Shown here one piece after another: positions 25,001 to 37,300 of a stretch of 64,000 nucleotides of DNA; positions within the stretch are counted from its first letter, which is position 1; every line of letters starts with the position of its first letter. The DNA comes from Varroa destructor (lineage: Eukaryota; Arthropoda; Arachnida; Mesostigmata; Varroidae). Made by a program: the position numbers and the translations under genes. The notes beneath the pieces were generated by a model that saw only the letters and a program-made list of their open reading frames with translations, was not told the origin of the DNA and ran no database searches. The stretch is taken from the NCBI RefSeq assembly GCF_002443255.2, contig NW_019211457.1, forward strand, positions 21,277,497 through 21,341,496. The letters run 5' to 3'.

Positions 25001-28000
25001 GACGTCTACCATAACAAAGCTCTTACATATTTGTAGGTAAAGTACTTTAACAAAGGACAAAAGTCTCATTTGCCAACCTCCAATAAAACTGGAACTCCAG
25101 TACGATACCACTAATCAAAACAAAATCATAAATATACATCAACCAAATCAAACAAAGCCTTACAGCGTTCTTCAATATCGTCTAGGACAAGGCAGCGGCT
25201 CAATCATCCTCCTCGACGCCTCAAGAAAAATATGTCACCTTTTATAGTAAATTTAATCCTAGCCAAAGTAAGGGAGGGTGGAAAAGTGATTATCGGAGAA
25301 GCATCACCGGAGATCACGACAGCTTTGATTCCCAAACTGAAGGCCAAACTGCGCACTTTATATGCTTCAAAGGTCCTTGTTCACATTAAAGTGGACACAT
25401 TGTGCTACATAAAAAAGAATTAGAAAACCGCAGATCTACTATGTACAACGGCACCTTATATTTTGGACGAAAATTCGACAAGAAACCTTGAAAAGCATTG
25501 ATCAAATACCTTGTAATATATGGAATAAAGATAGACTTTTACGGAGAATGGTGATACGAAGTAATCTGGAATAACAACAATTCTTGGTTGAACGATTTTC
25601 CAAAAATCTCAAGAATTATCATCGGTTCAAATGCGATTCCCTACAATTTTTTTTTACCAGTTTTAAAACACTTAGACTGCTTCGTAACCTACAACTAAGG
25701 AAGGGTTCACTAACTATCCTTGAGAGAAATTTCGATTTTTTAAACCTTGTAACGGCACAAAGGCGAGCGTTCATGATATATTCAACAAACGTATTATTAC
25801 TTAACAGTGAAGGTTCCAAGCAGTAAACTTAAGTATCACATTGTTATGCTTTGAAAAAATACTTTAAATAGTTTAGAAAACAACGAAATTCAACTTCGGC
25901 TACATCAATTTCTAGTACAATTATGCCTTGCTACGGAAATTCCCATATCACAAGCGTAAACAATGGAAAATGTGTTCATCCCTCTCGAAGAACCCGTGTT
26001 TAATCGCAGTCAGCTGTATATATGTCTCAGTCACGTGCGAAACTTTCAAACCGTTGAGATTTTCCTAATGGTTCCTAAGGAAAACTAAAAATATCGTCAT
26101 TTATAGCGGCATTATGTTTTCGCAAATAAACTTTCGTAAAGACTCATTAATAAGTCTACCCACACACAACTACATTAATTAAAACCTCGATGCTCGACGA
26201 TGTTGCTTTTACACCAACAGTAAACAAATTATGATAATTCAACACAAAAAACAATGCCTAAACTCAAAGCAAAAAATACGATCTATTTCAAGGTTTACAA
26301 ATATTTAGAAATCAAACGAATCTTAAGCACAACAATGAGATACATTCCAAAATAAAACGGGGGCTGTTCGACGTTATCCCTCCTATAAATATGACTACTT
26401 TTTACCTGTACACAGATGACGGAAAAAGCAAAACAGGCGCAGATCGAATCCTAGGGGTCTCTCTTGAATTTTATGCAACTAAAACTATCTTTGTTGGTCT
26501 ATGTGTCCGATCCCAATCAACTCCCTAGGGTGATCGCGTTAGATTGACTTTTGATGGGTCAGTAGAGCTTCATAGTAGACGTAAATAGGGTTTCATTCTT
26601 GATGAGTCGCTGAAATTGAATACAGGAAGAGCAACGCGTAAGACAGAGTCAACTTGGCTAATATTTTTTTCTACGAGTTATACTTAAAACCAATAAAAAT
26701 AAAAAAATTCAAGGACATTTTTTGCATGTGCTACACATGTGATTCCTGATGGTCCCGTCTACTCAATATAATTATCATTCACCGCAATTACATCTTCAAT
26801 TTAAAATCAATCGTATTCTTCTTTAAAAACGCAAATAATTTTTATAGTAACTGTGCGTCAAACAAGATTGGTAGGTGTCGACTTGTTTAAGCCTCGCTCA
26901 AATAAGCTACATTAAAAAAAATCCAGCGGAAATTGAAAATTGGGAAAACCCAAAAAATTCAAGGACTAAAACATCTAATAAGTACATTAAGTGCAAAAAT
27001 GCACAGAATGTCTTAGACTCACAGCTGAAGCTTATGTAAGCGACTCGATTGACAATCTATATTCTGCATTAGTTTCTATATAAAAGATCCAGGTGTATCA
27101 GAAATGCCCTTTTGGGCTTCTTCGATACATTTTCAGGCCCTGTAATCTAATCTCTATTGAGGATCTTCTGATTCCCTTAATGGAAATTCTCCCGAGATTT
27201 TTTAGAAGCCACGTAAGAACTGGCAATAACGTAGACTTTTGTTTCAAGCAAAAAAATGAAGCTTATAGCCTTAGAAAGGCTAAACACATTGAATAGTGGC
27301 TGATATTTGAAATAGGTGACCAAATCTGAACTATCAAATTAATTAGGTAAGTGTTATTAACTTACTATTTTGTTGCGATTCAGTGGTAAAATAGATTTAT
27401 GCTAAATAGTTCGTAATTCATAAATATGAACTCAATTTTCGACATATGAGATATATTATTTAAATCGATGAATGCTTTTTACCAGGAAACAGTTTCTTTC
27501 CTCTATAGCAAGGTGTGATGCTAATTTTATTATTCTACCTAATGCTTAACATAAATGATCCTGGCATATACTTTATATTTTTTTACTGGATGAGTACTTT
27601 GAAAAAGTGGTAGGACAAATTGAAATAGAGAAACGGGATATTAAACGGGACAAACAGGCCAGACTGTTGCCGCACGCACACGCAAAATTCGTAACGTATA
27701 AGATTGAAATTTCCTTGAGTATTGGCAATCTTTAGAGTTACGCTCAGCTATTTCCTCGAACAATGGGATACACACAGTACGTTAACAGATTACTTGTAAT
27801 GAAGTAACGAAATTACTGGGATTTTCTTTGCAGGTGGTCACCAATCATGTGAACAGGGCAACAAAACAGCACCAACGTACTAGAGTTAGTAACACAACGT
27901 AAAAAATTGATAGAATAGAATATATATATATATATACAGTTACAATAGCTACAATGATACTTACAATAATCGGCTAGCTACGATGAAATACCAGAAGTAA

Positions 28001-28471
28001 TACCATAGGGTTATAAGACAATTGTAACGGAAAACCTATCAGTGTGTAAATGCTAAGACAGGATGATGAGGTAACTGCAGCGTGGTAGTAAAATTGTCAA
28101 ATAATTTATTAGAAGAACACGATACGTGAAGTAAAATGACTACAACAGGATAAAAGTTTAGTAAATTAGGTGAATTGGGTAAATAAGATTACTCTTACGA
28201 GATTGCTGCAAGATTTCAAGAAAATTTCAACAGATTAATTACAAACGTGTATTCTACAATCCCACTATAGTCTATGTTAAGCTAGGTGTAATGCAAATTT
28301 AACTCATTCATTTAGAATAAGCTGATAAATAAAGATAAGAAAAGGTGTCTATAAGGTAAAGTTTCATTAATTCTATTGGTTGTTTTAATATCCTACCGCA
28401 TATTATTTAGCGATGTGATTAAAATTTGCTTTATAGAAAATCTATACGCTTTAATTAACAAAAAATTCAAA

Positions 28472-28530
28472 GTACGTATAACGTATTTTATATATTATAC
28501 GCATGTTATACGTACAAAAATACGTATAAC
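28472..28530. repeat. triple palindromic motif TACGTATAAC
   Basis: GTACGTATAAC (28472-28482), its exact inverse GTTATACGTAC (28505-28515) and a third copy TACGTATAAC (28521-28530), giving alternative stem pairings within 59 bp. Confidence 0.7.
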
Positions 28531-31500
28531 ATTTTTTTCTTTCTTTCACTCTGGGCTGCGATGCTACCAATTAGTTGTTACTTTTGTTTAGTTTGGAGAT
28601 GCGGAAGTGCTGGACTATGGCCATGCAGGCAGATTTTGAGCAGTGTGTATGCGGATGGTGCGACGACCAAACGGGGTAATGCGAGTTAGTGGTGATCAAT
28701 ATGACGAAGTGTCGAAAGGACAAGCTTATATGTATTTAAACTCATTCATTCGCCTTTTTCAGGCAGCATTCACACGCTTGGAATGCGTACATTCATAAAA
28801 ACTTGGCATAGTCCACTTATCCTATACAATACTGTACGTATGACGGCTTTACAAGACATGCTAAAGCTAGGGTATAAAGATGGTCCCAAAAGTAGTCGGA
28901 TTGGGATTCATAGAATTATATGCAACTCTTGCATTATACACTATGTTACTAACTTTTTCGGTCATCAAGTAAGGTTACCCAACTGTTGAGCTTGTTGGCA
29001 ACGATAATTATAATAATTCATATCGCAAACTTGCTTACGTGAAGTGCAAACAATATACTCATAGAAGTCTTCTATTTTGCATAAGTGATGGTATAAACCG
29101 TAACTTGCATAATGTATTATTACATGTGTGTTAGACCGGTCAAGTTCTTTCCACATCCTGTACGTTATAGCTACATTAGGTAGAACTCGAAACCGATTTT
29201 CGCAAATTTTCAATTCCATTTTGCCGGGTCCTCTTAGATTATTGAAGTTAGTGGTAAACTGAAGAAGCACCGAAGGTCTTCGATATGATATTTCTGCCAG
29301 TCGTAAGCACGCAGAGTGAGTAAACGGAATTTTAGCAATGCACGGCGGTTACATATGTACTCGTTCCATAGGAGTTTAGGTAAGCCAAGGTTGCGTTCTA
29401 TTTTGGATTGCTTTTGAACCCAAGTTTGTCTCAATATCACACCCAACGTGTGCTAGTGCTTGTTAACAACAGTTGACTTTTAGTACACGTTAATGAAGGC
29501 ACTCAATTTAGAAACAGACCAAGCAAGAAGTGAAAAGTATTCAAGGCATCAGGAATGTGCGCACGTTAGCAGAGTAGTGCGCAGTAACTTTAACTTGTAT
29601 AAAGTACTGTATTGCCTAACAATATGTGCGGTGGGAACGTTCTCCATCAAGAGGATGTTGTAGTGTTCTATCATGATGGGGACGGCGAAACACTGCAAAC
29701 TGTATACTGTCCGACTAAACTAACACGCATGACGAGGATCAAGTCAAACTAATAGTTGCCAAAAACGGTGTCTAATCAGAAACTGATAAACTCCTTTCAA
29801 AAACGTAGTTGATCTAAACTGAACAAATACTAATAATATCCGAGCGAACATGGAGATGGGCTCCGTAATAATTATTAGTTTGAAACCTTAGCATTAACGG
29901 TGGTTTCTTTCCAATATTTTTAATCTTAGAAATATGTGCAGTGTTATCTACTATGTAACACTTTGAATGGTAATGGCAGAACCTGACATTTCTAGCCCAT
30001 TCTATTATGTTGAACACAACTACTACTAGATAACTGCCGTATGCAGCACCTCTGATTTCTGCGGTTTAGGATTGTCACAAACACATCATTTAAGAAAAAA
30101 AAATGTGTGCACTTTAGATAACTACATATCGGCACTCACAACGATAAGATACAGCATTGGCACAGTATGAACATCTAAACATGTTACCTTATACCAAGAT
30201 TGGAAAAAGCTGGCTGCAAATTGCTTAAAATGATAAACATTAAATCAGGAACACCGTTTCATATTTTTTTGCTATAGGAATATTCCAGTTTCACTAATAT
30301 TAGAGAAGCAGATCATAGTTATAGTAGGAGAATAAAGTTTAAACCATGAATACCAATTAGGTGTATCTTTTTGTTAGAACATATAAAAGTCACAACGCAA
30401 TAAGTACAGTGTTTGCAATTTAATGCAGAATTTCATTTAACATACTTAATCATATATTGCAGTGTCCATACTTCGAATCACCATATAAATAGATGTATTA
30501 TTGATTGATAAACTCGTTTCACACGATGCCGGTAAGCTTATCTGAAAAATATTGTCAACTAACGGATCAAATGAGGATAGCATTAAACTGCACCTGTTCC
30601 ACAAAATACCAATCGGTTATTCCGTATTGGAGAATGACGATTTAACTTGCTAAAGATACATTATACAATAATTCGCTTTTAATTTGCAGGTGACCTAAAC
30701 AGGACTGAGGTTTACGGCGCCAAAAAATGTATGTAATTCCAGTGCACTCGCACGCGGGTGAAAATCCAGATCATTTCCAAAGCTTTTTCGTAGCTGATCT
30801 CAGATGTTTCTTTTTCGGATACAGTTTAGAACTCCTTGAAACATCCGTCACTGCTAGCTCGATACAAGCAATATGGAACAACCGAACTCGACAAAGAATT
30901 GCTGGATGCATCAAATCTTTAGCCCAAGTTTTTATTAGAGTATCAATTCCTAGACTCAAAGCTGGGCTACCTTATCTTCCTTTCAATTGCAGTAAGTTTG
31001 TGCATTATAACTGCAGTGCAGGGTTACTTCGAATTAGCTTTATGTGACCCGGTAGACACATACAGACATATAAATACATAGAAGTATTAATGTAAAACAT
31101 AAATATGTATGAACTGTATGGAAATCACAGGCAATAAATTTGAACACAGAAAACTTGCGTATATTTTTACTAACGGAAAAAGCTTTTGAAGATGGTTAGA
31201 TGTTGCCTTTTTAATATCAAAGATACAAAGAGTGTAAGTCGCGCCGTGTCCACTGTAGATTTGACTACGGATTACTCCGCATATTCTGCATCCGTGCTAA
31301 TGAAATTTCAAAGATTAAGTTTAATAAAGACCATTAATATAATAGCAGTAAATAATTTTGACGTGGGAAATTTTGTCCCTGCCTGTATCGAACATATCTC
31401 CGTAAATTCTCACATTTAGAATAGAGTTTACACAGACTTATATTGACTATGCAAACTTTGAAGGCTCATTATTACAAGTGTGAATTAATTTTTTTGTTTA

Positions 31501-33132
31501 AATGACAACATCGACATTTTTAACACGCTCAGCTTTGGGCTATACGAAATAGGTGATCATTTAGTTTTGAATTACATGAGTTTAGGCATTTCACCATTAA
31601 GTTTTTTAAACCACTGGCAGTTTTACACTTGGTTTGCCAGAAAGGTAAACAGACACAGACGATTCATTGTCACTTCGATACAGCCACCTCCACAAAAAAT
31701 ACCTCACTGGAGCTTCTTGGGGAGTACTAGGTGGTAAAAAAACAATGCTTGTATCTACCAAACTATAATTATGGATCAAAACATCGAATTTAAAATCTGA
31801 AAATGGTTGTGGTCGACAATATAAAACGTCAACTCCGATTTGCGGGATTCACCCTAACTCAGTCACTAGCTCACATAAACCGCAGTTATATTTTAGAAAT
31901 CAATAAGAATTGCTTCTTCAGGCCTTTCTTTAATGTTACAAGCAGAGGATTACTTAGTATTTCGGAACACGAAGCTTATAAGTTTATATCAGTTTCGACT
32001 GAGCTGCATTAGGTATGGTTTTAAATTTATTATCGTCAATGTTAATGCACAACTACGTACACGCATAAAAATATACAAATAACAAACTACGCCATACCGA
32101 AGATTCAAGAGGCGCACTAATATATCCTATTGCGAGAAAGAGTTCCGATAAACGCAGTGCGCAGACATACTGCTCATCGCACAGAAAATAGACATTGTGG
32201 TTGCTCACAATGACAAAAATAATGTAGCTTAAACATACTTCGAAGGACTTAGACCGGAGCAATTTTTAAATTGGGCTGCTCTTTAACACACTCTAAATTA
32301 TAGATCAGTATTTTAATTTATATGTAACTGAGCACATAGCTAGATTAGTGTCACTTCCTACCAAACATATAGAAGCGCACATTACGAATCTCCTGAGTTG
32401 TTTACATCTTAAACCAGAATAATTCCTTTGTATCCCCGATATTTACAATCCCGTAAGACAAATTTTCAAAAATATTTGAAATTTTCTCTGTTTCTGAGAC
32501 CCCTAACGTACCTTACCTAAAAAATCTATATTAGTATATAATTAAATTTGAAATTAGAGTGTGGACTTCCGTTAATCACCGTTTCGGTAAGTGTGAACAT
32601 TTAAAGTTTGGCGCCGTACAAACGGGCCGCCCACGTTAAACCAAAACACTAGTTTCGAGAAAGGCGTGTTTCTGTAGTAATAGAATCACACAAGACCATT
32701 CAAGGAGTGACATACCACACGCGATTGCCTCAGACACAGTCCTGCTCGATAATTAAAAGGCTTCTGCATTTGTAATACCGATTTCCTATAAAACGGAGAC
32801 CAGCCGTAAGTCCACATGATATGAAATATGTCTTTTTAACTATTAAACGTTTTGAAATTGCTACTTTGACTGTCATTTTGCAACCGTGGATTTCTTTTAT
32901 CTGAGTTACTGTGAAATAAATTTATTGTAGTTGTAGTGCAATTTCTTCAAATACGATACAACCGTATTCACTTAAAGAATTGTTTTGTTCACTGTAAAAT
33001 AAGCATCGTTTGCTTTATTTCTTAATTTGACGAGATATTTCGCGCTGCTCAATCCAATGCCATTTATCTTCTTAACTAAGATCTCTCTTAAGAAAAAAGT
33101 TTATTATGTGGTTATAATAGGATTTTTTTGAG

Positions 33133-33202
33133 CGCACCAGAAAGAAAAGAAAAAAACATACTAGAAAGAAATTTTTAGATTTTAAATGTTCTTTCTGGTG
33201 CG
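33133..33202. repeat. inverted repeat, 14-bp arms, 70 bp overall
   Basis: CGCACCAGAAAGAA (33133-33146) and its exact reverse complement (33189-33202), separated by 42 AT-rich bases. The size and shape fit a pre-miRNA-like fold or a tiny terminal-inverted-repeat element. An extra CTAGAAAGAA near 33171 repeats part of the arm. Confidence 0.75.
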
Positions 33203-34278
33203 TTTTTGGCAATTCGCTGCATTACCATCTTCCGCATTTTATACAGCTGCCTTGCACAATCTGCACCACATTTGTGTCTTTCTAGTTAAATTATAACTAC
33301 ACCTGTGAACAGGACAGCCATTATGGTGCTGTTGACCTCTAATAAACAAGAGCATCTTGTAATGTTACTATGAGGTCATGACAGTGTTCTCGATTTATAA
33401 CTGAACCATGATGATACATTTTAGGGTTATTTAAGTTGCGAACTCGACCTCTTTTCACCTCGAGTTTTTCTCCTAAAAATAATAGTTTACTCTTAATATC
33501 CGTTTTCCTCCGTTGCTTTCAGGGGGTTACACATAATAGTTACCAAGGGCCACAGGGTTTTCCCACTATTTGAAATTGGAAATTACCTTCTAGGATATCA
33601 CATATAATAGATATTATCGAATATTACTGTTTAAAATCGATAGCTTTTCGAGCACAATATCAGTATTCCAGAAGAACACATACATTTATAACTGAATGTA
33701 TCAAGCTATATATACAGCTTGTATACATATATATATATAGATTGTAATCTATCACATGATTATTTACAGTGTTATGTAGTCTGAAAATCTCAAAAAATCA
33801 ACGTGCCGCGAAGAGTAATGTCACTTTTGTAGGCAACTTGACAAGATAAAAAACTTTGAACTATTGAGTTATAACTGACATACTTAGACTTGCCATTAGA
33901 CGCAAACATATGAGCCTATTTATCTTAAAGGTTTTCCTTTATAAAGGGAAGCCCCAAACCTATTTTTCAATCAACCAAACGCTATTTTTTTTTTACTTAC
34001 CGAGAGAATAACAATAGCTATAGTTCGTACCTCAAAGCTTCGGACTAGAGTTTGACAAACTTTATTCTAAGGCTTTATAAGTCCGAATAAGAGGCTTGAC
34101 ATAAGCGTGGCAATGTAACTGAGTAGATGTGTATTTTGTAACTTGCATGCTTAGTTTTGTTAGCTATTTCTAATGAAAGCATATGTTTTATGTCTATTGG
34201 CTTACACCATAATTAGTTCGCAAAACAGCTGATTCAACAGCTAATTAGTACTCACTAAATGTTTATCTTTTGTATTTC

Positions 34279-34280
34279 AG
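34279..34280 (+). other. 3' splice site in the ILK 5' UTR
   Basis: TTTTGTATTTCAG ends at 34280, 52 nt before the ILK ATG. It implies either an upstream untranslated exon or, if the species uses a spliced leader, a trans-splice acceptor. Confidence 0.5.
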
Positions 34281-34332
34281 GCTGCTTCACTACTTCCTAT
34301 CAGATACACCTACTGTGTAAACTTCGTTTACA

Positions 34333-37300
34333 ATGGAAGATATTTTCCACTGGTGTCGCGAAGGTAATGCATTCCAAGTGCGAGTATGGCTTGAAGACAC
34401 CGAACATGACATGAATCAAGGGTAAGTTTAATCTACAACTTTTTGCTAAATTTGAACCGAAAATTTAAAAAAGCTCTGGATAATTGGATAAGCATTGGAG
34501 TGCACGTTACCTTTGAACATTAATAACCCAGGGTCTTCTATACATCTAATTCTAGTCAAGCGTATTTATTATACAAGATGATTTGAAGCTATCATTATTG
34601 ATGAAGCATTGTCTGTTAACTAAAAATGGACTGGCAGCAATCAGTTATCCTAGTGGTAAGGTACTCTGTTCTTATGTTCTTATTCAAGTACATAGGACCT
34701 TAAATTATATACTTTTATTACATGATAAATACGGTAAATGGGTAGATTTGGGACAATTGGGTTAGAATGGGCTATAAGTGAGTGCCATTTTTTAATATCA
34801 TGGCTGGTTTTTAAATTATCTAATGTTAGAAAGCCGTTACGTTGCTTACCAATGCCACGTGGCAACTTCGCGGATTGCCATAAAATCAACCAAAAATTCA
34901 CTCTTGTAAGTTAAAGGAAACCTTAAATTCATTCAATACTTCGATATTACATCAAACGATAATAAAAACCTAAAAAATGTATAGACTCAATATCAATGTA
35001 ATATTTTTGAAAATTTATATGTCAAAATAGTCTTTTCGGCGGTCAATCTTGAAAGAACTAAATACGGAATTTCGGTGCTGCGAGTCAGTAAATAACTAAA
35101 GCGTAATGAATGAAGAGGCATAAGCATATTTGAGTTTTACATAGAGGACGTCGTCCTACGCGAAAAGTTAGTTTGGCAAAAAATGCAGTATAATGGTAAA
35201 GTCGCCAGTTATTTTCGCTTTTTTTTTGTCTTGTGGTTAATGTTAATTTATGCGTTAGCTATACGTAAGAGGCATTGAAAGCCAATGCATAGATTAAGGC
35301 CCTGTTCGATTCTATGATCCGTGGAATAAGCTCGTTTATATATCACCACTCTTCTTAAGTTTCGTGATGTTTTTCTGAGCAAACAAGGCAAGTGAGGCTG
35401 AATAAAACAGAAATTAGAGAGCGTAGCAATCGGAATTGAACATATTTAATACATGAGTAACTATTATTAAGACGAAGGGAAAAGATTAATATTTGTAAAT
35501 ATTAATATGCAAAAGGATACACTGATAATGGATAACGTTTTTATTTTTCCCGTATGACAACACTGACTGTTCTTACTTTTCTAATGTTCATAAATGATGC
35601 GTAAACGATTTGTAATGCTACGTATTATTTCTAAATCGAATTGGCTCTTTCAATTTTCACTTTCAAGATTATCTTTAGACATAGATATAAACGCGCTCGA
35701 AGAAATAAACACATATATAGGCAACCTATGCTAATAAAAAACTCAATAATTTATGGACCTTGTATGAATACTTATGCTACTCTGAATAATTGGTTTTGCC
35801 GTTTCATTACTGTGAACCTTTAAAATAGTTACACGCATGTCTTGCTTTCACCAATGATAGGTGACGAAACAGTCTATTGGCACTGTATTGAGAGAATAAA
35901 ATAATGATTGGTTGCAACGGAACGATTTATCGAAATCGTGCTGGATCGGGTTCCAATCATGTTAATTTACAGACACAATCGTTGCAAAGACGAAATATAT
36001 TGGGAAAAAGAGTGCCCGTTGCAGTATATGTGTTAGAATATTGTGCTATGAATATATAGTTTTATCCACTTTGATGTTTTAGGTACTGGTACTACTTTAA
36101 GCTTAAGTGAAATTTTGAACTTCACGGAAGATAAGCAGTGGAAACAGTGAACGGTGGTACTAAGAAGGTCTGATGGTGTTTAGAGAATTATAATCTTTCG
36201 ATAATTTCAGTATATGCGGTACTTTTCAAAGTTATCAATCGATGTTTGAGCTCTATTGGAAGAAATATTCTGTATGAACTAATAACAAAAATGCATATAT
36301 AGATAATCCCATAAAAACGAAAGGTTTGTTATTTGCGCTCTTTTTTCTATTTTTTTTTGTTGTAGTGGCCCGGAAGTGCGTCTAATTGTAAAGAATAAAT
36401 GCAAAAAGCAAATATTTGCAGAGCAAGTTGTATGCGAAACTAGAAACATATATATGTTTCCATGAAGAACGGTGGGCTTTTTTAGCAAAAAAATTCTAAC
36501 AAAAAAGGATTTAGATGGAAGACAAATGCTTTTGTTGAAATATGAGACAAGATTGCCTGAAAAAAAGTAGGCATGCAATAGGTTTACGGTGAAGTCATAT
36601 GTAAGTTTACAATTTCATTTTGCGATAACTGATGAACTAAAACGCTCTATTTTACTGTCTTAATGTAAAGAAAAACTTTATCCTTATCTATATACATCTC
36701 TTCAGCAATTAATTAGCAACTAATAAAGTAAGTAACAATAATAGTAATTTTTATGAGTACATGAACGACGGTCTTAAGAATTGCATTTTAAATGTAACTT
36801 TACAGTATCATATTACTATTGTCAGACGCTTCACTGTTTAACAGGTTGGAATTCATGTAGATCAAAAACCACGAGAGCTCAAAATTGGTCCCGAGTAAAG
36901 CTGACTGCTGATTCCTTCGTTTCCCTTAGGGCAGTAAAGAACGATATTCTAATACTGCAGTTTTCAGCTTTGGTCATATTGTTGAAATGGGTTACTTCTG
37001 AGTTATGTTTGCTGCTTTTCTACGCGTACGATAACAAACAGGTCTAAAATTCTGGAGAAAGAACCGCGCTTTGTATTAGTCAAATATCTATCGCCTCTGA
37101 GATCGACCTTCTGTTGAAACCGACCTCTGTTATTTGACCAGTACCAGTTGTTGACATATTTCTAATTTATCGTCTGTTAACAGCCATGTCAGGGTTTCTG
37201 AAAGCAAAGTAAAGGTAACACCCAGTTGTGGTGTGGAGTGATCTTTTACGACCGCCTCTAGGCGACCTTTCCAACGCTACGAAACGTGGAATAGTTTTAT

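Larger units (their letters stand above)
22066..34280. other. 12-kb AT-rich region with no supported gene
   Basis: This lies between the divergent CABLES and ILK genes. Several plus-strand frames of 60-105 codons (for example 24420-24659, 25232-25423, 30727-31047) have coding-like patches but no family match, splice logic or continuity. The A-rich stretch 22.5-25.5 kb with many interrupted frames could be a decayed retroelement; I cannot prove it. An (AT)n run lies at about 27919-27938. Inverted repeats at 28472-28530 and 33133-33202 are listed separately. Regulatory sequence for CABLES and ILK is expected here but not recognisable. Confidence 0.35.

Noticed and set aside
22500..27500. Series of plus-strand frames suspected to be a retrotransposon
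   Set aside because: No protease, reverse transcriptase, RNase H or integrase motif could be read with confidence and no terminal repeats were found.
27919..27938. (AT)n run
   Set aside because: Ordinary short microsatellite for such AT-rich DNA; noted but not of interest.
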